Source of the DNA: Ktedonobacteria bacterium brp13
GTDB taxonomy: Bacteria; Chloroflexota; Ktedonobacteria; Ktedonobacterales; Ktedonobacteraceae
NCBI GenBank assembly: GCA_015099395.1
Contig: AP024096.1
Location: forward strand, 1 to 64,000
DNA length: 64,000 bases
Direction: 5' to 3'
Of the stretch, positions 7,749 to 15,797 are shown piece by piece. A program made the position numbers and the translations under genes. The notes under the pieces are model-generated. The model was not told the origin of the DNA. It worked only from the letters and a program-made list of their open reading frames with translations, and ran no database searches. The stretch's first letter is position 1, and each line of letters starts with the position of its first letter.

Positions 7749-9680
7749 CTACAGGGTGTTTCCTCTGTCAAGAGAAACGTGCTGGCGACGCTCCTCATTG
7801 TTTTTTGCTCTGGCCCGGACATACCAAATGCCATCATGGGCCAGCATGTTAAGCAACGGCGCTGAGATATGCGGATGGCTCGCGGCGAGATAGCGCTCTT
7901 CCCAATACGGCGAGCTGGCAAACGGCTCCAGGATCGTTGCGGGGAGCGCTCTATAATATTGAAACACGACCTGCCGCAACCAGTTTGGAAGCTGGTCAAT
8001 ACCAATCTGCTGCTGGATTTTGCTGGCTAACAGAGCCAGCAAAGGACGGCGCTGGTTGCGTACCATCACCGGATGGTTGAAGATGCGCGGCCAGAGTTCG
8101 GTATATGGCGTGTTCAACGCACGTTCCAGAATAACCAGAGGCGCATGTGGATTCGCGACCAATCCAGACCATATTGCGCGCTGATCAGAGAGCATCAATT
8201 CATGTAATACGTCGACAGGCGTACGCTTGTGGGCGGCAACGATGGCGCGTACATGCACATCTCCCCGTTGCGCCAGTCGTGTCAGGAATTCTGGCGAGAT
8301 GTGTGGCTGGCGCGCCAGACCTGACCAGATTGCTTGCTCTTCCTGCTGCCAGAGCTGATCAAACAGCATTGTGGGAAGACGCGGATTGGCGGCAAGATAG
8401 GTACGTACCCTCAATGATGTATCTTGCGCAAGCTGGATCGCACACTCTTCAAGCAGGCGCGCATTCCCGCTCAGGCTGGCGCGCACAGCTTCTTCAGGAT
8501 CAGAGAGCAGCACAGATTGCGTTTCGCGTGGCAGACGCGGATGAGCAGCGACAGAGGCACGGACAACGGCAGCAGGATCGTGTGCCAGTGTTGTCAGAAT
8601 CTCTGCTGGAAGTTTGAGATTGCGGGCGCAGGCAGCACGTACCCTGGCAGATGCATCGCCGACCAGTTGTGTCAGAAGAGCGTGATCAAGCCGAGACTGT
8701 ACAGCCAGCGCAGCGCGTACAGACGCGTCCTCGTCCTGGAGCATCATCTCATGATCGGCGTCTCTCAGAGAGGGATGCGCGACAGCCATGCGGCGCACAG
8801 TTGGATCAGGATCAGAAAGGAGAACGGCAATATTCTCGCTTCCTGTATGCGGATTGCTAGCCACCGCACGTCGTATTTCTGACCGTTTATGAACCGTGAG
8901 TCTGTCCAGTATCTTCGCGGACGTGCGCGAATGACGCGCTACCTGGCAGAGCACGAAGCTATTTTCCTCAGTCAGGAGCGCCCGCACATTTTTATCACCA
9001 GGCGTCGTGCACAGAGCCAGCGCAACAGCAGTCAAGCGAGGCTGAGTTTTTGCAGCGTTCAACCATTGCTCTTTCAGCATCGGAACCATGCCGGGGAAAA
9101 GCATGCTAAAGAGGAGAAATATCTCCATCTCTGCCACCGGATCGATAGCGACAGACCGGCGCGCTTTTTTTCGATAGCCGATCAACGCACTGCCAGCCTC
9201 AGTCTGCCACGATCCAGGAATGCTGCCAGTCTGGGTCACATGCAACTGCAGAAGTTTCCAGACCTCTGGCCATCTATACTGGTAAGACGTATCGATTTTG
9301 ATCTGCTGGAGCCAGAGGGCAGGGATATTTTCAAATCTGAGTAGGCTGGCCCACGAAAAAACAGAGAGTCTGTGGATAAAGCGTGGACTCGTCATGTTCA
9401 GAATGGGGATGAGCGGGTTACGCAAAAACTCCTGAGGGAATTCTCCCGCCAGAGAACAGAGCAGTGATACTGGCGTATTGGGATTTTGAGCCACCGCTCG
9501 CCGGATAGTGGCATCACTACTCTTGCCAAGTTGTTCTAGTATCACAGCGGGCGTGGCTGGATTGGCTGCAATCAAGGGCTGAAGAACTCCATACCGTGCG
9601 AGTTCCGTCAGCCGCTCAGAGGTGGCATCCATATCCACCGCTTCCGTGAAAGCAGACGGCAGCAGCAATTCATCTTCCAT
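7749..9680 (-). CDS. LRV/HEAT-like repeat protein
   Basis: The 643-residue protein is built of roughly 23-24-residue alpha-solenoid units with patterns such as DPDPTVRRMAVAHPSL, best from about residue 255 to 520. It resembles variant leucine-rich (LRV) repeat proteins, usually protein-binding scaffolds. No catalytic motif or signal peptide is visible. As first gene of the MoxR-VWA operon it may recruit targets to that pair (inference). The copy at 28435 has lost about 155 C-terminal residues. Confidence 0.7.
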   Translation of the reverse strand: MEDELLLPSAFTEAVDMDATSERLTELARYGVLQPLIAANPATPAVILEQLGKSSDATIRRAVAQNPNTPVSLLCSLAGEFPQEFLRNPLIPILNMTSPRFIHRLSVFSWASLLRFENIPALWLQQIKIDTSYQYRWPEVWKLLQLHVTQTGSIPGSWQTEAGSALIGYRKKARRSVAIDPVAEMEIFLLFSMLFPGMVPMLKEQWLNAAKTQPRLTAVALALCTTPGDKNVRALLTEENSFVLCQVARHSRTSAKILDRLTVHKRSEIRRAVASNPHTGSENIAVLLSDPDPTVRRMAVAHPSLRDADHEMMLQDEDASVRAALAVQSRLDHALLTQLVGDASARVRAACARNLKLPAEILTTLAHDPAAVVRASVAAHPRLPRETQSVLLSDPEEAVRASLSGNARLLEECAIQLAQDTSLRVRTYLAANPRLPTMLFDQLWQQEEQAIWSGLARQPHISPEFLTRLAQRGDVHVRAIVAAHKRTPVDVLHELMLSDQRAIWSGLVANPHAPLVILERALNTPYTELWPRIFNHPVMVRNQRRPLLALLASKIQQQIGIDQLPNWLRQVVFQYYRALPATILEPFASSPYWEERYLAASHPHISAPLLNMLAHDGIWYVRARAKNNEERRQHVSLDRGNTL

Positions 9681-9746
9681 GATTTTTATCTCTTATGCAT
9701 TTGCTCACTTCAATACAAATGCAGAAATAGTAGACATACAAAAATG

Positions 9747-9819
9747 TGGAGACGGCCAGGAGTTGAACCTGACGTCATGCATCTCTGTCGATACTGTGCT
9801 AACGCTGCACCACATCCCC
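9747..9819 (-). tRNA. tRNA-like gene A (non-canonical)
   Basis: Cloverleaf features on the minus strand: acceptor GGGGATG with CGTCTCC, D-arm GTGC..GCAC, T-loop TTCAACT with CCTGG. The anticodon arm gives GTATC..GATGC around a six-base loop GACAGA, so position 33 is not T and no standard anticodon can be assigned. The second copy at 10032 has a T-to-C change that keeps the acceptor paired. It may be a decayed or specialised tRNA. Confidence 0.45.
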
Positions 9820-9827
9820 ACAGACAA

Positions 9828-9903
9828 CGCAGGCGACAGGATTTGAACCTGCAAATCTCTGCATTGAGAGTGCAGTGCTCTTTCGATTTAGCTTCACCCA
9901 CGC
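9828..9903 (-). tRNA. tRNA-like gene B, anticodon CTC (Glu-type)
   Basis: The anticodon arm is well formed, CTGCA-CTCTCAA-TGCAG, giving CTC. The T-arm GCAGG-TTCAAAT-CCTGT is intact. The D-loop lacks the usual GG and the acceptor has two mismatches, so function as an ordinary tRNA-Glu is doubtful. Confidence 0.45.
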
Positions 9904-10031
9904 CGATCGGAGTATTCCGATACAGCTACTATAGTAGAGGCTGTTCTCTCTGTCAATGCGCCCAGTCCCGCGATTACCAGAAAATCGGCGAGTAATCCTT
10001 ATAAGAGGAGAAAGAGGAGACACACAAAAAG

Positions 10032-10104
10032 TGGAGACGGCCAGGAGTTGAACCTGACGTCATGCATCTCTGTCGATACTGTGCTAACGCTGCACCACGT
10101 CCCC
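10032..10104 (-). tRNA. tRNA-like gene A, second tandem copy
   Basis: Nearly identical to 9747-9819, with GGGGACG in the acceptor, a compensated change. It belongs to a roughly 280-bp tandem duplication of the A-B pair. Confidence 0.45.
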
Positions 10105-10112
10105 ACAGACAG

Positions 10113-10187
10113 CGCAGGCAACAGGATTTGAACCTGCAATCTCTACCTTATGAGTGTAGTGCTCTTTCGATTTAGCTTCACCCACGC
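10113..10187 (-). tRNA. tRNA-like gene B, second copy, anticodon CAT (Met-type)
   Basis: The body is almost the same as gene B at 9828, but the loop is CTCATAA, giving CAT in place of CTC; the anticodon stem has one mismatch. Anticodon change within otherwise identical tandem copies is unusual. Confidence 0.45.
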
Positions 10188-10257
10188 CGATCGGAGTATT
10201 CCGATACAGCTACTATAGTAAAGGCTTTTCTCTCTGTCAATGTGCCATAAACCCGCA

Positions 10258-12123
10258 TTACCAGGAGGTCAGTTGATAATCTTTATAGAAATTCCCTGAA
10301 GAAACATCAGCAGTCATGATCCCTGTGAAGATTGGATCACAAATGCGCGCCGCTGCATCGATCAGGTCGAGCGGCAAAAGCTGCTGAATTTTCTTTCTGT
10401 CCTCGACATTGGTAAGCGGCGACTGCTGAGAGATCCAACCGGGATCAACGCTGTTCATGAAGATGTTATCGCGCGCAAGTCGAGCGGATGCGCTGTGAGT
10501 CAGCATGTTGAGCGAGGCTTTCGCCATATTGGTATGGACATGGCTTCCTCGCTTGGTATTGGCAAATTGCCCCTCAATTGCTGACACGTTGACGATAAAG
10601 CGTTGCGCAAAAGAGCTACGGCACAGAAGCGGGTGCAGGCGGCTGATCAACAAAAAAGGCGCAGTCACATTAATGACTTGAACCTCCAGAAACTCGGTAA
10701 GATCGATCTCATTGAACGGCAGCGTCCAGCTATTCCGCGGACGTAAATCGATTTGCTGCTGATGCTCATCATATTGACCAACAGGAAAGAACGCACTATC
10801 ACGCTCTGATGGTTGCAGCGCAGCGGTCCGCAGCGCAGCGGTCCCATATGCATGCAACAGCGTCGCTGACGAAACTTGATCATCAGGAAGCGCCAAAGGC
10901 GAAGGCATCAGCGCTTCAGATGGCAGGGCAAACGGTGTTGGAGGCAACGCTGCATGCGATCGTCTCACCAGCGCCCGCTGGGCGGGGGTCAGCGCCGCTA
11001 GCGGAGCCTGCTCAAAAGGCAACAAAGAAGCATAATAGTCAAGCGGACGGCGTACAGTCTGGGCAGCATTGTTGATCAAGATATCCAGCGCGGGATAGCT
11101 CTCGTGCAGATAAGCCACAAAACGTTCCATCACAGGGATATAACGAAAATCAAGTCCATAGATCTCAAGCCGATCCTGCCAATCAGGAAAGTCCGGTTCG
11201 CGACTGTACTGACGGGCAGCGTCGTGCGGAAAACGTGTCGTAGCGATGACTCGCGCACCCGCACGCAGCAAACGCAGCGTCGTGGCATAACCGATTTTCA
11301 CGCGGGCTCCGGTAACCAGAGCAACACGTCCTGTCAGATCAGCAGGCATCACACGCTTGCTGTAGTTGAGATCACCACAGCGCAAACACAGATACTGATA
11401 GAAAAAATGAGGATGGGTAAACGGCTGCTTACACACATAACATGGATGCGGCTTCTTCAATACAAGGTCGCGGGCGATATGAATCGTACTGGGAACAAAT
11501 GCACCACCAGTTAGCAGGGGATTACTATACACAAGCTGATACGACTGGGCGATCACATAATCTGGTCGCAGATGCTCATCCTGATCCTTGAGCAAGCCGT
11601 CCAGGAGAAGCGATAACTCCTCCGCGTCCTGACCCTGAACATCGAGCAAGCGCAGACAGGCCACAATTCCCAGCGGCAGCAACTTTTTGAGACCACGCGC
11701 AGGCTTTTGCACATCCTGAGCAGACTTCTTTTGCGTCTGCGCGCGCTCGCTACGTTCCCGCTTCTCCCTCTCAGGCTGGATCGGGCGCAGCGCTTTCGCG
11801 CTGGCGATGCTTTGTAAGAGATCCTTGAGGGCAGGCATGGTAAGCTCATGTGCAAACGTTACCACCACCAGCGCCTGACGCAGATCGTAGCACGACGGAT
11901 CAGCCACCGGCGTCGGAAGAGGAATCGTCGTATCGTAAATGACCACATCGAACGGCTGCGATTGCAATCCCTGCGCAGTCACCAGGCGACCCGCCCCGAT
12001 ACTATAACCGGCAGACAAAAGCTCGCGCAGACTTGCTCGCAGCGACTCAGACGTTCCAGCCTTGACCAGATGTTGGCGCACTACTGAGAGGATCATTGGC
12101 AAATGGTGTCGAATATCAGTCAT
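10258..12123 (-). CDS. SDR-family oxidoreductase with zinc-ribbon and unknown N-terminal region
   Basis: A 621-residue protein. Residues about 1-225 are unrecognised. A four-cysteine ribbon (CYVCKQPF .. CLRCGD) lies near 230-260. A short-chain dehydrogenase fold follows: ALVTGARVKIGYAT nucleotide-binding loop, LINNAAQ, a long insert of about 110 residues, and a late MAKASL segment where the usual catalytic Tyr of YxxxK is not seen (NMAKASL aligns there). It may therefore bind NAD(P) without standard chemistry. It heads the minus-strand cluster, separated from the LRV gene by the tRNA-like genes. It contains a 15-bp VNTR (two units here, three in the copy at 30201). Confidence 0.7.
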   Translation of the reverse strand: MTDIRHHLPMILSVVRQHLVKAGTSESLRASLRELLSAGYSIGAGRLVTAQGLQSQPFDVVIYDTTIPLPTPVADPSCYDLRQALVVVTFAHELTMPALKDLLQSIASAKALRPIQPEREKRERSERAQTQKKSAQDVQKPARGLKKLLPLGIVACLRLLDVQGQDAEELSLLLDGLLKDQDEHLRPDYVIAQSYQLVYSNPLLTGGAFVPSTIHIARDLVLKKPHPCYVCKQPFTHPHFFYQYLCLRCGDLNYSKRVMPADLTGRVALVTGARVKIGYATTLRLLRAGARVIATTRFPHDAARQYSREPDFPDWQDRLEIYGLDFRYIPVMERFVAYLHESYPALDILINNAAQTVRRPLDYYASLLPFEQAPLAALTPAQRALVRRSHAALPPTPFALPSEALMPSPLALPDDQVSSATLLHAYGTAALRTAALQPSERDSAFFPVGQYDEHQQQIDLRPRNSWTLPFNEIDLTEFLEVQVINVTAPFLLISRLHPLLCRSSFAQRFIVNVSAIEGQFANTKRGSHVHTNMAKASLNMLTHSASARLARDNIFMNSVDPGWISQQSPLTNVEDRKKIQQLLPLDLIDAAARICDPIFTGIMTADVSSGNFYKDYQLTSW

Positions 12124-12369
12124 CGTGGCTGCATACTAGCAAAATAGCACATCCATGTCAAGCTGGGGAGCAAAAGGAAACAGGCTCTGATGGACCGGTC
12201 CTCATGACCCAACATCCTCCATCGCACATGCTTCAGGCAATCCAAGATGAGCTCTCTTTGAGAGGGCTTATCACTTGCCCACAACGACAGCCATAAAAAG
12301 ATTTTTCCTTGCCCTCGCGCGTAGCAAAAATGCAGCAGTATCTTTCGATCCCTGCACTTCTCCCCTCCC

Positions 12370-13053
12370 TCATCCACACACAACATCTCCCTCAAACAAG
12401 TGAGGATCATCCGGAAGGTGAATCACCGCTGTCACAGAAACAGGTTTCACATTCCCATCGGGAGAGAGATGAAGCCGATCATGATGCTGATCAATTTCCT
12501 GCTGATAGGTGTCCAAACACCACCGAATATCATACCGACTTTTTTGGATGATCTGGAAAATGACGTCTTCGTTCAGATACCAGCGCAGGGCTGGGTTCGA
12601 ACTGCTCTGATTGTACCGCATCACCGTGATGATCGTTCGTCGCGACAATTCATACGTCGCTTGTGGATGATCACATCTCCTCAATTCAGAGGACACCATC
12701 GTCTTAAACGGTTGCTGTAGTTTCAATCCAGCCAACATTTCCTCCCTCAAGCACACCGATACAAATTCCGCCACATCTCCACGAAGATGCTCCAAGCCAA
12801 GATGGAGAAACTCATACAACACTGGCGAAAGTCCCTGATTATGCAGGGTAATGGACAGCTTCAGCGTGCCAGAGACTGACTCTGTTGCAGCATTCCCTTC
12901 GTCCTCTCCCTCTCCTTCGTCCTCACCTCGATCAGTCATCGTGGCCGATGTGGCCGATGCAAGACCAAATCCCATCTGCTGCCGAATATCGTCAAGGGTA
13001 GAGATCTCCTCCTCATCGAACTCCACCTCGACCTTGGCGTAATCGGCACGCAT
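12370..13053 (-). CDS. Stand-alone C-terminal domain of a telomere-resolvase-like protein
   Basis: A 227-residue protein. Its last 120 residues match the C-terminal end of both intact resolvases: RWYLN/RWYIN/RWFIR, then an acidic-amphipathic stretch ending in EIDQHHDRLHL, EIDQHHQEFGL or DIDTHHQLLGI, and a terminal IHLPD. No catalytic residues are present. The N-terminus is acidic (EDEGEGEDEG). It follows the tandem dead resolvase gene and was probably co-transcribed with it before the IS3 element came between. ATG 13053 is a tentative start; TTG 13083 is possible and the IS may have removed the original leader. A telomere-DNA-binding role is inferred. Confidence 0.65.
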   Translation of the reverse strand: MRADYAKVEVEFDEEEISTLDDIRQQMGFGLASATSATMTDRGEDEGEGEDEGNAATESVSGTLKLSITLHNQGLSPVLYEFLHLGLEHLRGDVAEFVSVCLREEMLAGLKLQQPFKTMVSSELRRCDHPQATYELSRRTIITVMRYNQSSSNPALRWYLNEDVIFQIIQKSRYDIRWCLDTYQQEIDQHHDRLHLSPDGNVKPVSVTAVIHLPDDPHLFEGDVVCG

Positions 13054-13123
13054 CTCCACTTCTCTTGACCGGTCAAGTGTCAACTACCTGCTATAATGAA
13101 CACAACAACAGAGAGAGGTAGTC

Positions 13124-13441
13124 ATGCACATGAGTGACCAAAAGAAGAGCTATACTCCTGAATTCAAATTGAAGGTGGTCCTGGAAAGTCTCCAGAGAGA
13201 TACAACGCAGGAAGCCGTCTGTAAACACTACGGCATTTCAAGTTCTATGCTTCACCGATGGAAAAAAGAATTCCAGACAAAAGCTGCTGATATTTTTGCA
13301 GATAAAAGAGATCCTAAGCAGAAAGCGATGGCTCAAGGATACGCCCCTGGGGAATCGCCCGATGATTTGAAGAAGATCATTGGAAACCTGACAGTGCAGA
13401 ACGAAATCCTAAAAAAAGTACAGGGGCTGTTGGGCAACTAA
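13124..13441 (+). CDS. IS3 transposase OrfA (HTH protein)
   Basis: A 105-residue DNA-binding subunit with a helix-turn-helix (TQEAVCKHYGISSSMLHRW) and a C-terminal leucine-type coiled coil (DLKKIIGNLTVQNEILKK). RBS AGAGAGAGG lies before ATG 13124, and TATAAT at 13092-13097 gives a -10 box. Confidence 0.9.
   Translation: MHMSDQKKSYTPEFKLKVVLESLQRDTTQEAVCKHYGISSSMLHRWKKEFQTKAADIFADKRDPKQKAMAQGYAPGESPDDLKKIIGNLTVQNEILKKVQGLLGN
13411..13418 (+). promoter_or_regulatory. Programmed -1 frameshift site (A7-G)
   Basis: AAAAAAAG near the end of orfA. A shift of -1 here enters the orfB frame with no stop before 13456, giving the usual OrfAB transposase. Confidence 0.75.
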
Positions 13442-13455
13442 CGACGGTCCAAAAG

Positions 13456-14412
13456 GTGGAGCTAGCGCACCAGCTCTGTCATCCCAACGGCCCCTATGCA
13501 AAAAAGCACGTTGCCGAGGCACTCGGTTTGGCTCGTGGCTCCCTGTATATCCAAAGAAAACAGGCGCAAAAAGATAAAAATGTTGCGAATGCTATCGAAG
13601 CCTGGCATGAAAAAGACGATACCATGGGGCATCGCAAGCTCGGAAAGCTCCTGCATATGGGGAAAAATCGTGTGAAACGAGTGATGAAGAAATATGGTAT
13701 CGCTGCACGGAGAAAGAGAAGAAAGTACGTCTATCCGGGAAAAGCGAAGAGCACGGTGCCCAATTTACTGCGCCATCCTGAAAAAATCCCCGAGCAATTC
13801 GTGCAACAGGTTGGCCGAACTTCCGATCAGGCTGCTCTTCCTGGTCTGGAAGAAGTCCTGTTCTCTGACATTTTTGAGATCAAACTGGCTGACCAGAGCA
13901 AAGTTCGTGGCTGTTTTGCGCTTTGGAAACGGACCCGGCACATTTTCGCTCTCGCATTTGAAACCCATATGCGTGCCGAGCTGGTGGTGAACACGATCAA
14001 CCTGATCAACGATGCGATCCCTCAGGCTATCTTTCATTCGGACCAGGGAAGCCAATTTGGAGCAGAGGTAACACAAGCAGCTTTACTTGAAAAGGGATTC
14101 CTTCGTTCTATGAGTCGAGCAGGAACTCCAACCGATAATGGCTATGCTGAACGATTTGTCGGGCAATTTAAGCTCTCGGTTGCCGAGCGTCGACGGTATG
14201 AAAATCTTGGAGTCTTTCTTCAAGCCTCAGAGGATTGGATCAATTTTTATAATGAAGTTCGGCCTCATGAGGGATTGAACGATCTTTCACCGGATCAGTA
14301 TGCACAAGCGCATGGGCTTCCAAAGGCCGGGAAAATACGGTTAACTACCGCACCGAATCGTATTTCTGTACAGGCAAATGCGGCATTGGCGGCCAACAGT
14401 GTACCATATTGA
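13456..14412 (+). CDS. IS3 transposase OrfB (DDE integrase core)
   Basis: The 318-residue catalytic part has an rve-type core: FSDIFEIK with the first Asp, HSDQGSQFGAE with the second, and NGYAERFVGQFK with the Glu. It is probably made as an OrfAB fusion through the A7-G slip; GTG 13456 is the first start in the open frame. The frame is intact. Confidence 0.9.
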   Translation: MELAHQLCHPNGPYAKKHVAEALGLARGSLYIQRKQAQKDKNVANAIEAWHEKDDTMGHRKLGKLLHMGKNRVKRVMKKYGIAARRKRRKYVYPGKAKSTVPNLLRHPEKIPEQFVQQVGRTSDQAALPGLEEVLFSDIFEIKLADQSKVRGCFALWKRTRHIFALAFETHMRAELVVNTINLINDAIPQAIFHSDQGSQFGAEVTQAALLEKGFLRSMSRAGTPTDNGYAERFVGQFKLSVAERRRYENLGVFLQASEDWINFYNEVRPHEGLNDLSPDQYAQAHGLPKAGKIRLTTAPNRISVQANAALAANSVPY

Positions 14413-14469
14413 CGGAAGCCGTCAAGGATCGCATTCGCTTTTTCCCTTGACGGCTTCCGTCAATATGGT
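14403..14469. terminator. 25-bp inverted repeat after IS3 orfB
   Basis: Arms 14403-14427 and 14445-14469 are perfectly complementary around a 17-bp loop containing a T-run. It overlaps the orfB stop. It may be a terminator or a partner in IS end recognition. Confidence 0.6.
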
Positions 14470-14551
14470 ATGGAAAGTGCGCACCAATTGCAAAGCAAAA
14501 AAATGGTTTTTGCTCCATTTCGTGATCAGATTCGTCCTCCGTAAATACCCA

Positions 14552-15793
14552 TCATTGGGTGTCTATGGAATTGGGTACTTGACAAAGCCAGATCCCTTTG
14601 CGCTCATCTGCAAGCCGATACTCCATATAGTTGCAAACAGCGGCACAGGCAAAACGCTCACCTGGTGAAGGATCTGCAAGCAACAGGGGATCATTACAAA
14701 TCTTTGCGATATATTCCACGCTCTCCACCGAAGGTGGGCAGTAGTAGTGCGTTGCAAGACAGGGATAGACACAGTGATGAAGCACGTTGAAGAGATCCGT
14801 CTCTCCAGCAAACACAGGAACCAGATCACGAAAGGACTTCAATGCGGTTGCGCCAACCAGTTGACCATACTGATGAATCAGTTCGTGTTCATCGACCTGA
14901 GCACAATCGACGATTTCTCTCAATCGCTCCCACGCTTCTACTACCAGGTCGGCTCGACTGAGCGTCGGAATTTCAAAAGGACCACGAAAAAATGGGTTAT
15001 AATGGACAGCATCTCGAAAGAGGAGCGAAAAAGAGGTTTTCAGAGAGAAACATCCGTTCTTGAGAATGCGCAACAGTCCTTGACCAGTCACCACCGCAAT
15101 CCCTACCACCAGTCCAGGCCACGCATCTGCATCCATCAATCCTTTATACAACAACCCTTCCGCTCTCATCACAATCGCATCTGGATCATGCAGAAGTAAA
15201 CAATGATCCAGCCAATCCCACCTCATCTGCTCCCACTCGGTCGCTGAACACTTGAGATATTTGAGACCAATATGCTCCCACTCTTCCATTTCTGGGTTCC
15301 ACCACTCATTCTGGGGAGCGGGAATGCTGGTACGCAACGCGATCCTCGTCTCCATCACCATCTCTTGGAAAGATAGGCTCTTCATCTCTTCACAATAGTC
15401 TCTCCACGCATCCAGATCCGCTTCACACCTCGCCCGCATCTCTTCTTCGTCTACCTCCACCACATAATCTGCCATCTCACCCACAAACCTCTTCCATCGG
15501 TGCACGAGCCACTCCCTGGCCCTCGCTTTCTGCACCTGATTTTTTTGCTTGACCTCCTTCTGATGAGGCCCTTCGATACTCGGCCTCTCCCTGAGGAAAC
15601 CATGGCCTGCCTCAACCGAGAGCTCCGTCTCTGCTCCCACCACAACACTCACCTCTTCCGCTCTCGCGGCATGGGCCGTCTCCTTCACTCCTTCTGGCTC
15701 CTCCACACTCCCTACGTGAGCGCAGTCCTCTCCCCCATCACGTTGCCCCTCTTCCTCCTCGATGGTCTCCTGATCATCTCGGCTTGGATCTCC
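14552..15793 (-). pseudogene. Second half of the IS-split tandem resolvase-like gene
   Basis: About 413 residues, continuing the frame of 18146-19210 once the IS is removed. An acidic linker of about 105 residues is followed by a second resolvase-like domain. Conserved landmarks include FEIPTLSRADLVVEAWERLR and YGQLVGATAL. Catalytic positions are lost: GRR is GQG, the GQLK lysine is absent, HLNR is replaced by LHHC, and the GH histidine is ND; only a Tyr in NYMEY remains. It must be non-catalytic. The IS now supplies the first residues of any frame read from 15865. Alone it lacks a start of its own. Confidence 0.7.
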
Positions 15794-15797
15794 CATG

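Larger units (their letters stand above)
5219..12284. repeat. Subtelomeric gene unit, copy 1
   Basis: This segment is nearly identical to 25978-32371. It covers the non-coding stretch with the 20-bp palindrome and tandem repeats, then the VWA, MoxR, LRV-repeat, tRNA-like and SDR loci, all on the minus strand. Copy 1 is complete. Homology fades after the shared TTATCACTTGCCCACA near 12266-12281. Confidence 0.9.
13077..14470 (+). mobile_element. IS3-family insertion sequence (ends approximate)
   Basis: Carries orfA and orfB with a -1 frameshift signal and ends beside a 25-bp inverted repeat. Terminal repeats could not be fixed, so the limits are approximate. It sits between the dead-resolvase gene and the C-terminal-domain gene, opposite to their direction. 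Confidence 0.75.

Noticed and set aside
8147..8617. Frames opposite the LRV-repeat genes
   Set aside because: Periodic repeats on one strand create long open frames on the other; no support as genes.
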